A stretch of 64,000 nucleotides of DNA from assembly GCF_015831355.1 (NCBI RefSeq), contig NZ_JADWYR010000002.1, positions 1 through 64,000 of the forward strand, written 5' to 3'. Position numbers and translations under genes: made by a program. The notes under the pieces were generated by a model. It worked only from the letters and a program-made list of their open reading frames with translations. It was not told the origin of the DNA and ran no database searches. Each line of letters opens with the position of its first letter. The stretch's first letter is position 1. This DNA comes from Panacibacter microcysteis. GTDB lineage: Bacteria; Bacteroidota; Bacteroidia; Chitinophagales; Chitinophagaceae. Of this stretch, positions 35,280-43,897 are shown piece by piece.

Positions 35280-35921
35280 CTAAAGAGTCCGGGCTGCTTT
35301 ACTGCGCCATACTTGTTCCTGTATCAGCATACTACACCAGACTGAAATAATGGCGATCACAATGCCGGCGGCAACATCTACCGGGAAATGTTGGGCAAGA
35401 TAAATGCGTGAGTAACCAACACCTGCTGCATATAGAAACCCCACAGCAATCCACCATTTTTTAGGAATGAGTAAACAAAGCAAAAAATAAATACAAAACG
35501 CAGTACCTGTGTGGCCGGAAGGAAAGCTGCCAATGCTATGTACATCAACACCTGTTACAGTATGTATAAGAGAGATGTCTGCAATAGCCTTGGTAGGTCT
35601 TGGCTCACCGGGAAGAATAAAGTTTTTGATGCCCTGTATAAATATGGTAGATAAAGCAAATGCAGATAACAGCAATATAAAAGCGTCTTTTCTTTTAATG
35701 ATAAACAGCGTGAGCAATAACGCAGGCAGCCATATAATGCCGTCACCACCAAATGTAAGCATACTAAATATCGTATCAGCTAATGGTCCTTCATCGCCGT
35801 TAAGCACAAGAAACAACTCATCCTTTCCCACGTTGTAGGAAAAGAAAAAAAGTACCAGTGCAAGTACGAGTGAAAAAACAGCTGCTGTAAAAAAATTTTG
35901 CCGGTTAAGGTGTTGTTTCAT
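35280..35921 (-). CDS. PAP2 family lipid phosphatase
   Basis: A 213-residue membrane phosphatase with about six hydrophobic segments. The acid-phosphatase motifs are seen as KNFILPGEPRP (first motif region), SIGSFPSGHTGTAFC (PSGH) and YSRIYLAQHFPVDVAAG (SRxxxxxHFxxD). The family dephosphorylates undecaprenyl pyrophosphate, phosphatidyl phosphates or lipid A. Its start overlaps the end of the upstream glycosyltransferase by 17 bp on the same strand, implying translational coupling and a joint role in envelope lipid or lipid A modification. Confidence 0.88.
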   Translation of the reverse strand: MKQHLNRQNFFTAAVFSLVLALVLFFFSYNVGKDELFLVLNGDEGPLADTIFSMLTFGGDGIIWLPALLLTLFIIKRKDAFILLLSAFALSTIFIQGIKNFILPGEPRPTKAIADISLIHTVTGVDVHSIGSFPSGHTGTAFCIYFLLCLLIPKKWWIAVGFLYAAGVGYSRIYLAQHFPVDVAAGIVIAIISVWCSMLIQEQVWRSKAARTL

Positions 35922-37515
35922 GTTTTAGAATAACTGTTGTAGGCAATTCAAAAATATCATGGTGTCTGGCAATCTCTTTTAGCGGTAAACCTTTCAGTGA
36001 ATCAAGGTAATCTGTCCTGGTAATAATGATGGCATTAGAGGTGCTGTCCAGCCAGTGCAAAATAGTACCCCTGTCAAACGCCCGTGGAATATTTTTATCC
36101 AAATAAAAACGGTAGCCGGGGTTAAAAATATCATAGGCGTACACGTTCGGCGCATCTTTCACAAGATGGATTGTTTTACTCACCGGGTTCTGATTGTATA
36201 ATGCCGGGTATGCAAAACACAAACCCCCGATATTCAGTACGGTAAACGATAAGAGTATGAATGCCGTTTTTTGTTGCCACCTCGCCGCTATTACGGCGGG
36301 TATCATCAGCAGGCCCGCCGGCAAAATAAAGAACGGAAGACTCGTAGCAAGCTGTGCAGCTTCGCCTTCGGCCTTAATGGCAAAATAGGCCGCAACAGGC
36401 AGCGCAAGCGTAAAAACCAACAGTATGTATACGGGGTACTTTTTGGAAATAATATCCCTGTTTAGCAGCCTTGATAAAAAGCTGCCTAACACAACCGCCG
36501 CAAAAGGATAACAGGGCATGGGGTAATTGGGCAGCCTGGTGCTGGAGATACTGAAGAAAACAACAAATATTATCGTTACAAGAGCACCAAATCTTGTTAC
36601 AGGGTGTTGAAATACTTTTCGTCTTTGTTTAATGGCTTCGCCAATAAAAGACATAAATGGCAGCAAGCCAATAAGCACGAATAATAATGTAACCAGGAAA
36701 AAGCCGCCATGCCCTTCCTGCGGATCAGAAAAACGGTTTAGGTTGTTGTCAATAAAAAAGCCTTTGGTCCATGCGCCATCAGTGGCTTTGTCAACAGCAT
36801 AATACCACGGCACTGCAATTGCCAGTAAAAGCATACCGGCCGGTATAAGATGCCAGGTAAAAATGGTGCCCCACTTCTTTGACAATAGCACCCATAATAA
36901 AATACAGAGGCCTGGCAATGCAAGTGCTACAGGTCCTTTTGCGAGTATAGCTAACCCGAGTGCAGCGGCAGCTACATACAATTGCCGTGCATTCCCTTCC
37001 TGTAGCCACGTAAACGCACTAAAAAGCCCAAGCGTTATAAAGCAGATCAGGTAGGGGTCGGGCACACTAAGCCTGAATTCGAACAGGAAATGTGTGCTGG
37101 CTACCAATACAAGCGTAGTACAAAATGCCACGTGGCGGTTGTATAAGCGTTTGGTATAATAGAACGTAACAAAAACGGTAAGCACACCCATGATTACCGA
37201 AAAGAACCTGGCAGCAAACTCACTTACACCAAAAATGTTGTAAGCAGCAATCATAAAGAAATAATGCAGCGGAGGTTTATCTGTTCTCAGCTCACCATTA
37301 AATGTCGGTACTATCCAGTTTTTCGATAGCATCATTTCCCGGGCGCACTGTGCATTTTTCGCTTCATCCAGGATGTAAATAGGTGTTGCACCTAACCTGA
37401 ACAACAAAACGAAAAGGAGTATAAAGAAAAGCAAATACGTATATGCCGGTCTGTATGCTGATTGATTGATCAAAATAAATTTCGTTTTACAATGAAAATC
37501 TTTTGAATGGTGCAA
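35905..37515 (-). CDS. ArnT/GT39-like membrane glycosyltransferase
   Basis: An integral membrane glycosyltransferase of the lipid-linked-sugar type, about 522-536 residues. The hallmark DE motif is in ATPIYILDEAKNAQCAREMM at the first periplasmic loop, followed by FNGELRTDKPPLHYFFMIAA. About a dozen transmembrane helices follow, then a soluble C-terminal domain. ArnT-type enzymes transfer a sugar from undecaprenyl phosphate to lipid A or protein. No ATG precedes the first helix: the candidates are TTG at 37515 and at 37473, so the start is uncertain. It overlaps the PAP2 gene. Confidence 0.85.
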   Translation of the reverse strand: MHHSKDFHCKTKFILINQSAYRPAYTYLLFFILLFVLLFRLGATPIYILDEAKNAQCAREMMLSKNWIVPTFNGELRTDKPPLHYFFMIAAYNIFGVSEFAARFFSVIMGVLTVFVTFYYTKRLYNRHVAFCTTLVLVASTHFLFEFRLSVPDPYLICFITLGLFSAFTWLQEGNARQLYVAAAALGLAILAKGPVALALPGLCILLWVLLSKKWGTIFTWHLIPAGMLLLAIAVPWYYAVDKATDGAWTKGFFIDNNLNRFSDPQEGHGGFFLVTLLFVLIGLLPFMSFIGEAIKQRRKVFQHPVTRFGALVTIIFVVFFSISSTRLPNYPMPCYPFAAVVLGSFLSRLLNRDIISKKYPVYILLVFTLALPVAAYFAIKAEGEAAQLATSLPFFILPAGLLMIPAVIAARWQQKTAFILLSFTVLNIGGLCFAYPALYNQNPVSKTIHLVKDAPNVYAYDIFNPGYRFYLDKNIPRAFDRGTILHWLDSTSNAIIITRTDYLDSLKGLPLKEIARHHDIFELPTTVILKHETTP

Positions 37516-37600
37516 AACTATGGTAATCGCTATATTAGTTTTAACTAATTATGTTATATAACAGGCATTCTTTATGTTCTCTGCCAGGCAAACCCTCATC

Positions 37601-39451
37601 ATGAAGCAAATTTTAGCACTCTTACTCATTGCTGGTGTTACCGCATCTGCACAACCATATACTATTGATACTTTACCCGGCGCATCGGCGTTTATCAGCT
37701 CTTTTGCGTTGGCACCATTTACCGGCGTAGCTTCAAATGGCAATACTTATATAACCGGTTTTATAGAACATACAGACCAGCATGGAAATGCAGCAGACCT
37801 TGAACTGGTAAGAATTGAAACGCAAACTAAAAAAGCTGAGTACAAAACTATTCGTGGTTTTAGTGGTGGTAAGGGCTATTACTGGAATCATACGTACGAT
37901 AAAGAAGGAAACATATACCTCTCCATGCTCTATCCCCGCAGGAAAATGCTCAAACTCAACCTTCGAGATTCTATTTATTATGAAGATCTTGGCAGCCCCT
38001 TTATTAATAATAATGCATTGACTTATGCATTGTCTGCCGGCAACAACCAGCGGCTATATTTTGGCAGCAGCAGCGGCGGTACATACTGGAGTGAATATGA
38101 CTTGCAGCAAAAGCAATTCATTAAGCATCATTTGATTGACAGTAATAACGACTACGTACTAAGTATAACCGGCGATAAAGACTATGCATATGCACAAACC
38201 GGCCAGCGCAGGTCTGTAAACCTGTGGGCTATTAATAAGCAGACAGAAGAAAAGAAACTCCTGTTTTCAATTCCCAACAATACCCGGTTCGACCTTAATG
38301 CCTTTGAAAATGGCGTGTATGTCGGTATCAATACTGATACACTCAAAGGATTGTTTAAATTGGAAAAGGGGCAGCCATTTGCCGTAAAAGAAAACAAGGG
38401 TGGTAAAAGTATTGCCACGCTGTTTGCACCACAGATCAATCCAAACTTTTCACGGTATTACGATCCTTCGTCTTCACGCGTTTACTTTTCCTTTGATAAC
38501 AAAAAATACGATTACGTCACTGTAAAAAATGCCGCTATACAAACAGGTATCAAAAAGCTTTTTGCTTTCCCCAATGATGCGGATAATATTTACTATGCCG
38601 GCGATTATTATGGCAATTATTACCGCTATAACCTAAAAGAAAAACGTGCTTACCTGTTGGGTTCCACGGGCTATAATATTTATTCTTCTGCAGCGCTTAA
38701 TGACAGCATGATTTATTTGTCTGGTTACCCCAGTGGCTTTATAATGCTTTGGAATAAAAACAGGCCCTGGACTACACAAACCACCATCAATGGTAAACAC
38801 GTAAATGCACAGGATGCAAATGCTAATCCCCGCATCCTGCATTTTTGGAAAAGTGAGGGTACACCGGCTGCAGGCTTTCATCATACGTTTCAAATGGTGA
38901 AAGACAACAATGGCAACCTTGTAGGCGCCGGCGATGTAATACGTATTGGAAATGCCGCATCCATCGGTGTGTACAATGCTGCTGCCGGCAAAATTTATGG
39001 CATAGATTATACACCTTTCACCGGTTTTAATTTTGCCGGTATTGCTACGTGGAAAGAGCTGGTCGTTTACAGCATGAAAACAAAATTCAAGAGATTGCCA
39101 AAGCTGTATTTTTATCATCCCGGCCTCAATAAAATGACCGACAGTATAGATCTTGGTTTCAGGAATTACGGGCTCATCTTTATACAAAAGAACGTACTCA
39201 CCGGTATAGCCGATAACCACATTTACAGCGTAGATCTTACCACTAAAAAACTTCTCTGGAATTATGAGATAGCGGGCAATATAAGTGGTGCAAAGCTCTT
39301 GCACAATGGCCGTTTCGTGGTTTGCACCAGTGCAACGCTGCCTGCTGCACTCACCAATTTTACTGCTTTGCCGGTTGCCAGTTATCTTGAGGCAAATAAC
39401 CAGTTGTATGCGATATCCGGCCGGCATATAGTGCGCATTCATTTCAAATAA
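37601..39451 (+). CDS. Secreted beta-propeller-like hypothetical protein
   Basis: A 616-residue exported protein with signal peptide MKQILALLLIAGVTASAQ (ATG 37601; an in-frame ATG at 37574 adds nine residues). The mature part is made of repeated beta-strand units with NGNTYITGFIEH, DKEGNIYLSMLYPRRKM, NQRLYFGSSSGGTYWSEYDL and NNGNLVGAGDVI patterns. It resembles PQQ/WD40-type propellers rather than any enzyme I can name. No type IX sorting domain is visible at the C-terminus (ISGRHIVRIHFK). Monocistronic. Function unknown. Confidence 0.65.
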   Translation: MKQILALLLIAGVTASAQPYTIDTLPGASAFISSFALAPFTGVASNGNTYITGFIEHTDQHGNAADLELVRIETQTKKAEYKTIRGFSGGKGYYWNHTYDKEGNIYLSMLYPRRKMLKLNLRDSIYYEDLGSPFINNNALTYALSAGNNQRLYFGSSSGGTYWSEYDLQQKQFIKHHLIDSNNDYVLSITGDKDYAYAQTGQRRSVNLWAINKQTEEKKLLFSIPNNTRFDLNAFENGVYVGINTDTLKGLFKLEKGQPFAVKENKGGKSIATLFAPQINPNFSRYYDPSSSRVYFSFDNKKYDYVTVKNAAIQTGIKKLFAFPNDADNIYYAGDYYGNYYRYNLKEKRAYLLGSTGYNIYSSAALNDSMIYLSGYPSGFIMLWNKNRPWTTQTTINGKHVNAQDANANPRILHFWKSEGTPAAGFHHTFQMVKDNNGNLVGAGDVIRIGNAASIGVYNAAAGKIYGIDYTPFTGFNFAGIATWKELVVYSMKTKFKRLPKLYFYHPGLNKMTDSIDLGFRNYGLIFIQKNVLTGIADNHIYSVDLTTKKLLWNYEIAGNISGAKLLHNGRFVVCTSATLPAALTNFTALPVASYLEANNQLYAISGRHIVRIHFK

Positions 39452-39510
39452 CCGGTAGCAGGCATGTGTGTATGATAAATGTTTCAGCAGTAGTTTTCAT
39501 GGCATCTCCT

Positions 39511-39530
39511 GTTGTGTCACTCACTTGTGC
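39511..39530 (+). repeat. Dispersed intergenic repeat, type A copy 6
   Basis: GTTGTGTCACTCACTTGTGC, preceded by ATGGCATCTCCT. It faces the type B copy at 39798 across 270 bp (gap 39452-39912). Confidence 0.85.
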
Positions 39531-39797
39531 GTTCCGTTTTTATGGCGGCTGCAGCGTGCAGTTTATACCGGCATGTTATAGATACAAAACAACGTTGTAA
39601 CAACTATATTCTAAGGTTACATACGCTTATCAAAAATGTTGATTGCTCTTATTGTCGCAATCTGCCTGCATATTTGTCTTTATTGCCCCTTTTATATACA
39701 AACCGGTACAATTAATTTTGGTAATAGTGTGGTGGGACAGCAGCATGCCGGCAGCAATGGCGAAGATACACCCGGAGCAGTTGAAGTGTGCTTTGCC

Positions 39798-39817
39798 GTA
39801 CAAGAGTGCGACGCAAC
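39798..39817 (-). repeat. Dispersed intergenic repeat, type B copy 4
   Basis: Exact type B core on the minus strand, with CCCGGC 22 nt upstream on that strand. Confidence 0.85.
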
Positions 39818-39912
39818 GATGCTACATTGAAATACAAATGCCGGGCTCCAAAAACTGCACTGTAAATTTTGTGCGTAATCGGATATCTTTAAGTAAATGA
39901 TTGTTTGACAAG

Positions 39913-40185
39913 ATGCCTGTAGTAAAATTCACCAATGCATTAAAACGATTTTTTCCCGCATTGCAGGAAATGCCCGTAAGTGGTCATTCTTTGCAGGATG
40001 TACTGAATGATGTGGAAGCGAAATATCCTGGCTTAAAAAGTTATTTACTGGATGAACAGGGGCAATTGCGCAAACATGTAAACATCTTCATAGATGGCAA
40101 CATGATTAATGACCGGGGTACACTTTCTGATACCTTTAATAACAACAGCGAGATATACATTATACAGGCACTTTCCGGTGGTTAG
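39913..40185 (+). CDS. MoaD/ThiS-like ubiquitin-fold sulfur carrier
   Basis: A 90-residue beta-grasp protein beginning MPVVKFTNALKRFFPALQEM (ATG 39913) and ending in the diagnostic C-terminal Gly-Gly (IIQALSGG). The middle HSLQDVLNDVEAKYPGLKSY and NIFIDGNMINDRG match the MoaD/ThiS fold. Such proteins carry sulfur as a C-terminal thiocarboxylate or modify proteins. No MoaE, MoeB or ThiF partner lies nearby. Instead it is followed after 25 bp by a BNR-repeat protein, a pairing I recall from other genomes. Confidence 0.85.
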   Translation: MPVVKFTNALKRFFPALQEMPVSGHSLQDVLNDVEAKYPGLKSYLLDEQGQLRKHVNIFIDGNMINDRGTLSDTFNNNSEIYIIQALSGG

Positions 40186-40210
40186 TGCTTTTTTTAAATT
40201 TATAACTGCT

Positions 40211-41293
40211 ATGAAAAAAACGTTGCTGCTGGGCACCCGTAAAGGTTTGATGGCCTATCGTTTTGAAAACGGTAACTGGCAGGCCGAAAACCTGTCGTTT
40301 GAAGGTGTACCCGTATCCATTGCTTATGCCGACCCGCGCAATGGCAGGTGGTGGGCTGCGTTAGATCACGGGCATTGGGGTGTAAAACTGCATCGTTCCA
40401 ACGACCGCGGCAAAACATGGGAAGAAGTGGCCGCACCAGCCTACCCCGAAGGTGCCGAAGTAAAAGATGGCGTACCCGCAGCCACAAGATATATCTGGTC
40501 CATCAGTCATGGCGGCAACAATCATACATCAAGAATATGGCTGGGCACAGACCCGGGCGGTTTATTTGTAAGTGAAAACGGTGGCGACAGTTTTGAATTG
40601 GTTGAATCGTTGTGGAGCCACCCCACACGTAAAACCCAATGGATGGGTGGCGGCAGGGATTTGCCGGGTATTCATTCGATCGTGGTAGACCCGCGGAATG
40701 AAGATCATGTGTACATCGGTATCAGTTGTGCCGGTGTTTTTGAAACGGTGGATGCGGGTAAAACATGGCAAACAAAAAATACTGGTTTGCGCGCCGATTT
40801 TTTGCCTGACCCTTTTGCAGAGATTGGTCACGACCCACATATTGTGGTGGCAGCACCCGCAAACCCGGATGCGATCTGGCAGCAGAACCACTGCGGTATC
40901 TTTCGCACTACAAATGGCGGCATGCAATGGCAGGACATCAGCGAACAGCAGGGGCCTGCAAAATTTGGTTTTGCTATAGCCGTGGCAGACGATAGCCCAG
41001 ACCAGGCCTGGGTAGCACCGGCAGACAGCGATGCTATCCGCGTATCTATTAAAGGTGCTTTGTGTATTTGCCGAACAGATGATGGCGGCAAAACCTGGCT
41101 ACAACAACGCAACGGCCTGCCACAGGAGAATTGCTATGATATTGTTTATCGTCATGCGCTTGCCACATCGGGCAATGCCGTGGCGTTTGGTACAACAACC
41201 GGTAATCTCTTTGTTTCACACGATAAAGGAGATAGCTGGCAGGTAATTAATAACTATTTGCCGATGGTTTATTCTGTGCAGTTTGCCGACTAA
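40211..41293 (+). CDS. BNR/sialidase-like beta-propeller protein
   Basis: A 360-residue cytoplasmic protein (no signal peptide from the ATG at 40211). It contains repeated BNR/Asp-box motifs: SNDRGKTWEE, SENGGDSFEL, TVDAGKTWQT, TTNGGMQWQD, TDDGGKTWLQ and SHDKGDSWQV, which form a sialidase-like propeller (VPS10/BNR type). It starts MKKTLLLGTRKGLMAYRFEN, typical of the small BNR proteins sometimes annotated as glycosyl hydrolases. The Arg triad of true sialidases is not evident, so the enzymatic label is doubtful. It is coupled to the MoaD-like gene. Confidence 0.8.
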   Translation: MKKTLLLGTRKGLMAYRFENGNWQAENLSFEGVPVSIAYADPRNGRWWAALDHGHWGVKLHRSNDRGKTWEEVAAPAYPEGAEVKDGVPAATRYIWSISHGGNNHTSRIWLGTDPGGLFVSENGGDSFELVESLWSHPTRKTQWMGGGRDLPGIHSIVVDPRNEDHVYIGISCAGVFETVDAGKTWQTKNTGLRADFLPDPFAEIGHDPHIVVAAPANPDAIWQQNHCGIFRTTNGGMQWQDISEQQGPAKFGFAIAVADDSPDQAWVAPADSDAIRVSIKGALCICRTDDGGKTWLQQRNGLPQENCYDIVYRHALATSGNAVAFGTTTGNLFVSHDKGDSWQVINNYLPMVYSVQFAD

Positions 41294-41565
41294 AAAAGCG
41301 GGCCGCCCTTGCGGGCAGCCCCGGTGTTGATCTCCATAGTGGTTAACAACAGGTTAGTTTAAATGTCAGTTGATTCGTCCGTAATGAATATGATAGATAA
41401 CTTATAAAATTATGTGAAAAAGCCGGCAATTGTTTATTAAAGTAGCCCGGTGAACAGTAAAAAGCAAAACAATTGTTGATCGTATTTACTGTTGTTTGTA
41501 AAACAAATGTATTAAAGGTTATAGCGCAGGAAAAGGTGATAATTCACTACAGGCAGTGTGATTTT

Positions 41566-42441
41566 TCACGCTGTTTTTTTCAGGGGTGCTTTGTAAACCC
41601 CATACACGCCGGCAAATGAAATAGCAAGTGTAATAAGATAAAACGTAATACTTATACTTACAGGTGTAGCATCATTGGTAAGGTGAAGAATGGTATTACT
41701 GCCCCATAAGAAAACTACTTCCCTGGCTCCCAAACCACCAATGGTCAGCGGCAATATTGCAACAATCGAAGACAATAAAAAAAGGAGTATGTAAACCGTT
41801 TGGTGTTCATTAATATGCAGTGCCTGCATTATAGCATAAGCACAAAATACCTGTAATGCCTGTACCGCTAAACCAAGCCATAGCGTAGACCAGAAACCTT
41901 TTACAAAAGAGGGAAAAAATTTCTTTACAATAAAATAGTATAGCACCAAACCCGGTACTGCGGCTATTAATAAAACGGTTGCATAATTGCCACCTTCAAA
42001 AACAGCAAAGTAATAAATAACCGCAAGTATGCCCAGGCCAACAACGCCACTAATCCTGTCGAGCAAAATTGCCGCTGTCAGTTGCTTTGCAGGGTATTGA
42101 AAAGTTCGGTTGAGTAGTATCACCTTGTACGCATCACCACCTATACCGCCCGGTAAAAAGAGATTGTAAAACATGCCCAGCCAATAAAGCTGCATGTTCT
42201 TTTGTTCGGAAAGCTGTACGCCAATATTCCTGAAGTAAATATTCAATCTGAATGCAGAAACAACTTTTGATGCAGTAAACAAAATGGTGGCAAAGATCAG
42301 CCACCACCAGTTGCTTTGTTGTATCAGTGAAAAACTCTTGGCCCAGTCGACCTTGCTGCTTACATACCACAAGCAAACCACTGTAACAGCAATCTTCAGC
42401 AGGAGTTTCAGAAACGATTTTACGGAATTATTTGCCGCCAT
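41566..42441 (-). CDS. Flippase-like lysylphosphatidylglycerol synthase TM-region protein
   Basis: A 291-residue integral membrane protein of the UPF0104/LPG_synthase_TM (YbhN-like) family: KIAVTVVCLWYVSSKVDWAK, the GxGGDAYK motif in FLPGGIGGDAYKVILLNRTF, LLDRISGVVGLGILA, and GGLGAREVVFLWG. Members move or make lipids and often work with a GT2 transferase. It is encoded 15 bp downstream of the GT2 gene on the same strand, suggesting a joint role in polyprenyl-linked sugar transfer. The 41294-41565 gap downstream shows only a weak hairpin. Confidence 0.85.
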   Translation of the reverse strand: MAANNSVKSFLKLLLKIAVTVVCLWYVSSKVDWAKSFSLIQQSNWWWLIFATILFTASKVVSAFRLNIYFRNIGVQLSEQKNMQLYWLGMFYNLFLPGGIGGDAYKVILLNRTFQYPAKQLTAAILLDRISGVVGLGILAVIYYFAVFEGGNYATVLLIAAVPGLVLYYFIVKKFFPSFVKGFWSTLWLGLAVQALQVFCAYAIMQALHINEHQTVYILLFLLSSIVAILPLTIGGLGAREVVFLWGSNTILHLTNDATPVSISITFYLITLAISFAGVYGVYKAPLKKTA

Positions 42442-42456
42442 GCAATACAGGCTTAA

Positions 42457-43401
42457 CTAAGCATTTGGTTGTTGTGTCCACACCTTTCTTACCTGGTAGG
42501 TTTTTTTGTTGCCGCTTTCATAGTACGTACGCATACTTACTTCGGCAAGAATGCCAATGGTTATCAGTTGTATGCCGCCCAGCAATAAAATCATACCAAG
42601 CAGGAGCATAGGCTTGCCCCATATATCCTCACCCATTATTTTAAGCACCAGCATGTATATGTTGATGATAATACCCAGGAACAAACTGATGAAACCCATG
42701 GTGCCAAAGAGGTGCATCGGCTTCTGGCTGTATTTTCTAAAAAAGACCATCGTTACCAGGTCGCTCATTACCCTGAATGTTCGGCCCAATCCATATTTCG
42801 ATTGCCCGAATCTTCTTGCGTGGTGCTTCACATCTACCTGCACAATACGTGCGCCCTGCATGCTTGCCAGTACAGGTATAAAGCGATGTAGCTCGCCATA
42901 CAGGCCAAGGTCTTCCGCAATCTCTCTTCTGAAAACTTTAAGTGTACAACCGTAGTCCTGTATGTACACTTTAGTCATGCTGCGAATAATGGCATTCGCA
43001 ATTTTACTGGGTATTTTGCGTAGTACAGCCCCGTCTTTCCTGTTTTTCCGGTTACCGGCCACAACATCCCAATCTTCCGCTTTCAGTTTCTCCAGCATCA
43101 TGGGTATGTCAGATGGATCGTTTTGAAGATCGCCATCCAGCATGGTTACATATGTACCGGTTGAAAAATCAATACCGGCCGCCATTGCAGTACTCTGGCC
43201 ATAATTTTTTCTAAGCTCAATCAGTTGTATTCTCTCAGTAAGATTTTCTTTAATGCGTTGGCGTGTTGCATCAGTAGAGCCATCATCCACAAAGATCATT
43301 TCATAATCGTAGTGTGTCAGTGCCGCATCAACAGCTTCTATCATTGGCTTTATATTGTCTTCCTCGTTCATCACAGGAATAACAACAGAGAGTTCCCTCA
43401 T
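42457..43401 (-). CDS. Family 2 glycosyltransferase (DPM1/ArnC-like)
   Basis: A 314-residue GT-A transferase. From ATG 43401 it starts MRELSVVIPVMNEEDNIKPM, then has the nucleotide-binding FVDDGSTDATRQRIKE, the metal-binding MLDGDLQNDPSDIP (DxD-like), and the acceptor-side VRRFGQSKYG-like HHARRFGQSKYGLGRTFRVM. Two C-terminal membrane helices end it. This architecture is that of polyprenyl-phosphate mannosyl/glucosyl/L-Ara4FN transferases (DPM1, ArnC). The frame is open to 43431, but the start at 43401 matches the family. Confidence 0.88.
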   Translation of the reverse strand: MRELSVVIPVMNEEDNIKPMIEAVDAALTHYDYEMIFVDDGSTDATRQRIKENLTERIQLIELRKNYGQSTAMAAGIDFSTGTYVTMLDGDLQNDPSDIPMMLEKLKAEDWDVVAGNRKNRKDGAVLRKIPSKIANAIIRSMTKVYIQDYGCTLKVFRREIAEDLGLYGELHRFIPVLASMQGARIVQVDVKHHARRFGQSKYGLGRTFRVMSDLVTMVFFRKYSQKPMHLFGTMGFISLFLGIIINIYMLVLKIMGEDIWGKPMLLLGMILLLGGIQLITIGILAEVSMRTYYESGNKKTYQVRKVWTQQPNA

Positions 43402-43541
43402 ATAATTTGTTTGCGCCGCAAAGGTAAGCAATAGCCGTTATGGTAAGTATTCGTAATACGCAGGCTTACCGTATCATTACTTGTGCTTATGAACAGAAAA
43501 GTATATTTGTTTGCAGGCTTTTGTATGTTATGGCATCGCCT

Positions 43542-43561
43542 GTTGTGTCACTCACTTGTAC
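43542..43561 (+). repeat. Dispersed intergenic repeat, type A copy 7
   Basis: Exact core preceded by ATGGCATCGCCT. It is the only clear structure in the 43402-43897 divergent gap. Confidence 0.85.
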
Positions 43562-43897
43562 GTTCCACCGTTGTGGCGGCTGAAGCGATCAGTATCTTGC
43601 TGCGTAAACAGAAGATGGGGCATTTGTGTGTCTGTTTTTTCTCGTACCCGGGCGGCCGTAAAATAGTTTCTACACAGTACAACAATAAGAACAGTTGTTT
43701 GTAAGGAGAATGTTAATTGATGTCTTACGGTGACGGTATCCAATTGTTTTGACAGACCTTGCAACCTCGTTTGTGGCAGCATTCTTGTCTTTTAATCAAT
43801 TACTTAGAAAGGCGTTATCAATTTCAATGCACATTGCGCGGTTCTCATACGGGCCCGGCCATAACGGATAATTTTTTCATTATAACTCTAATGCACC

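Noticed and set aside
40211-41293. True sialidase
   Set aside because: Asp-box repeats are present but the arginine triad and other catalytic residues are not evident, and there is no signal peptide.
41294-41340. GGGCCGCCC / GGGCAGCCC hairpin as a terminator after the BNR gene
   Set aside because: One mismatch in the stem and no T-run after it; too weak to call.
43483-43782. Short ORFs in the 43.4-43.9 kb gap
   Set aside because: They overlap a dispersed repeat on both strands and show no coding character.
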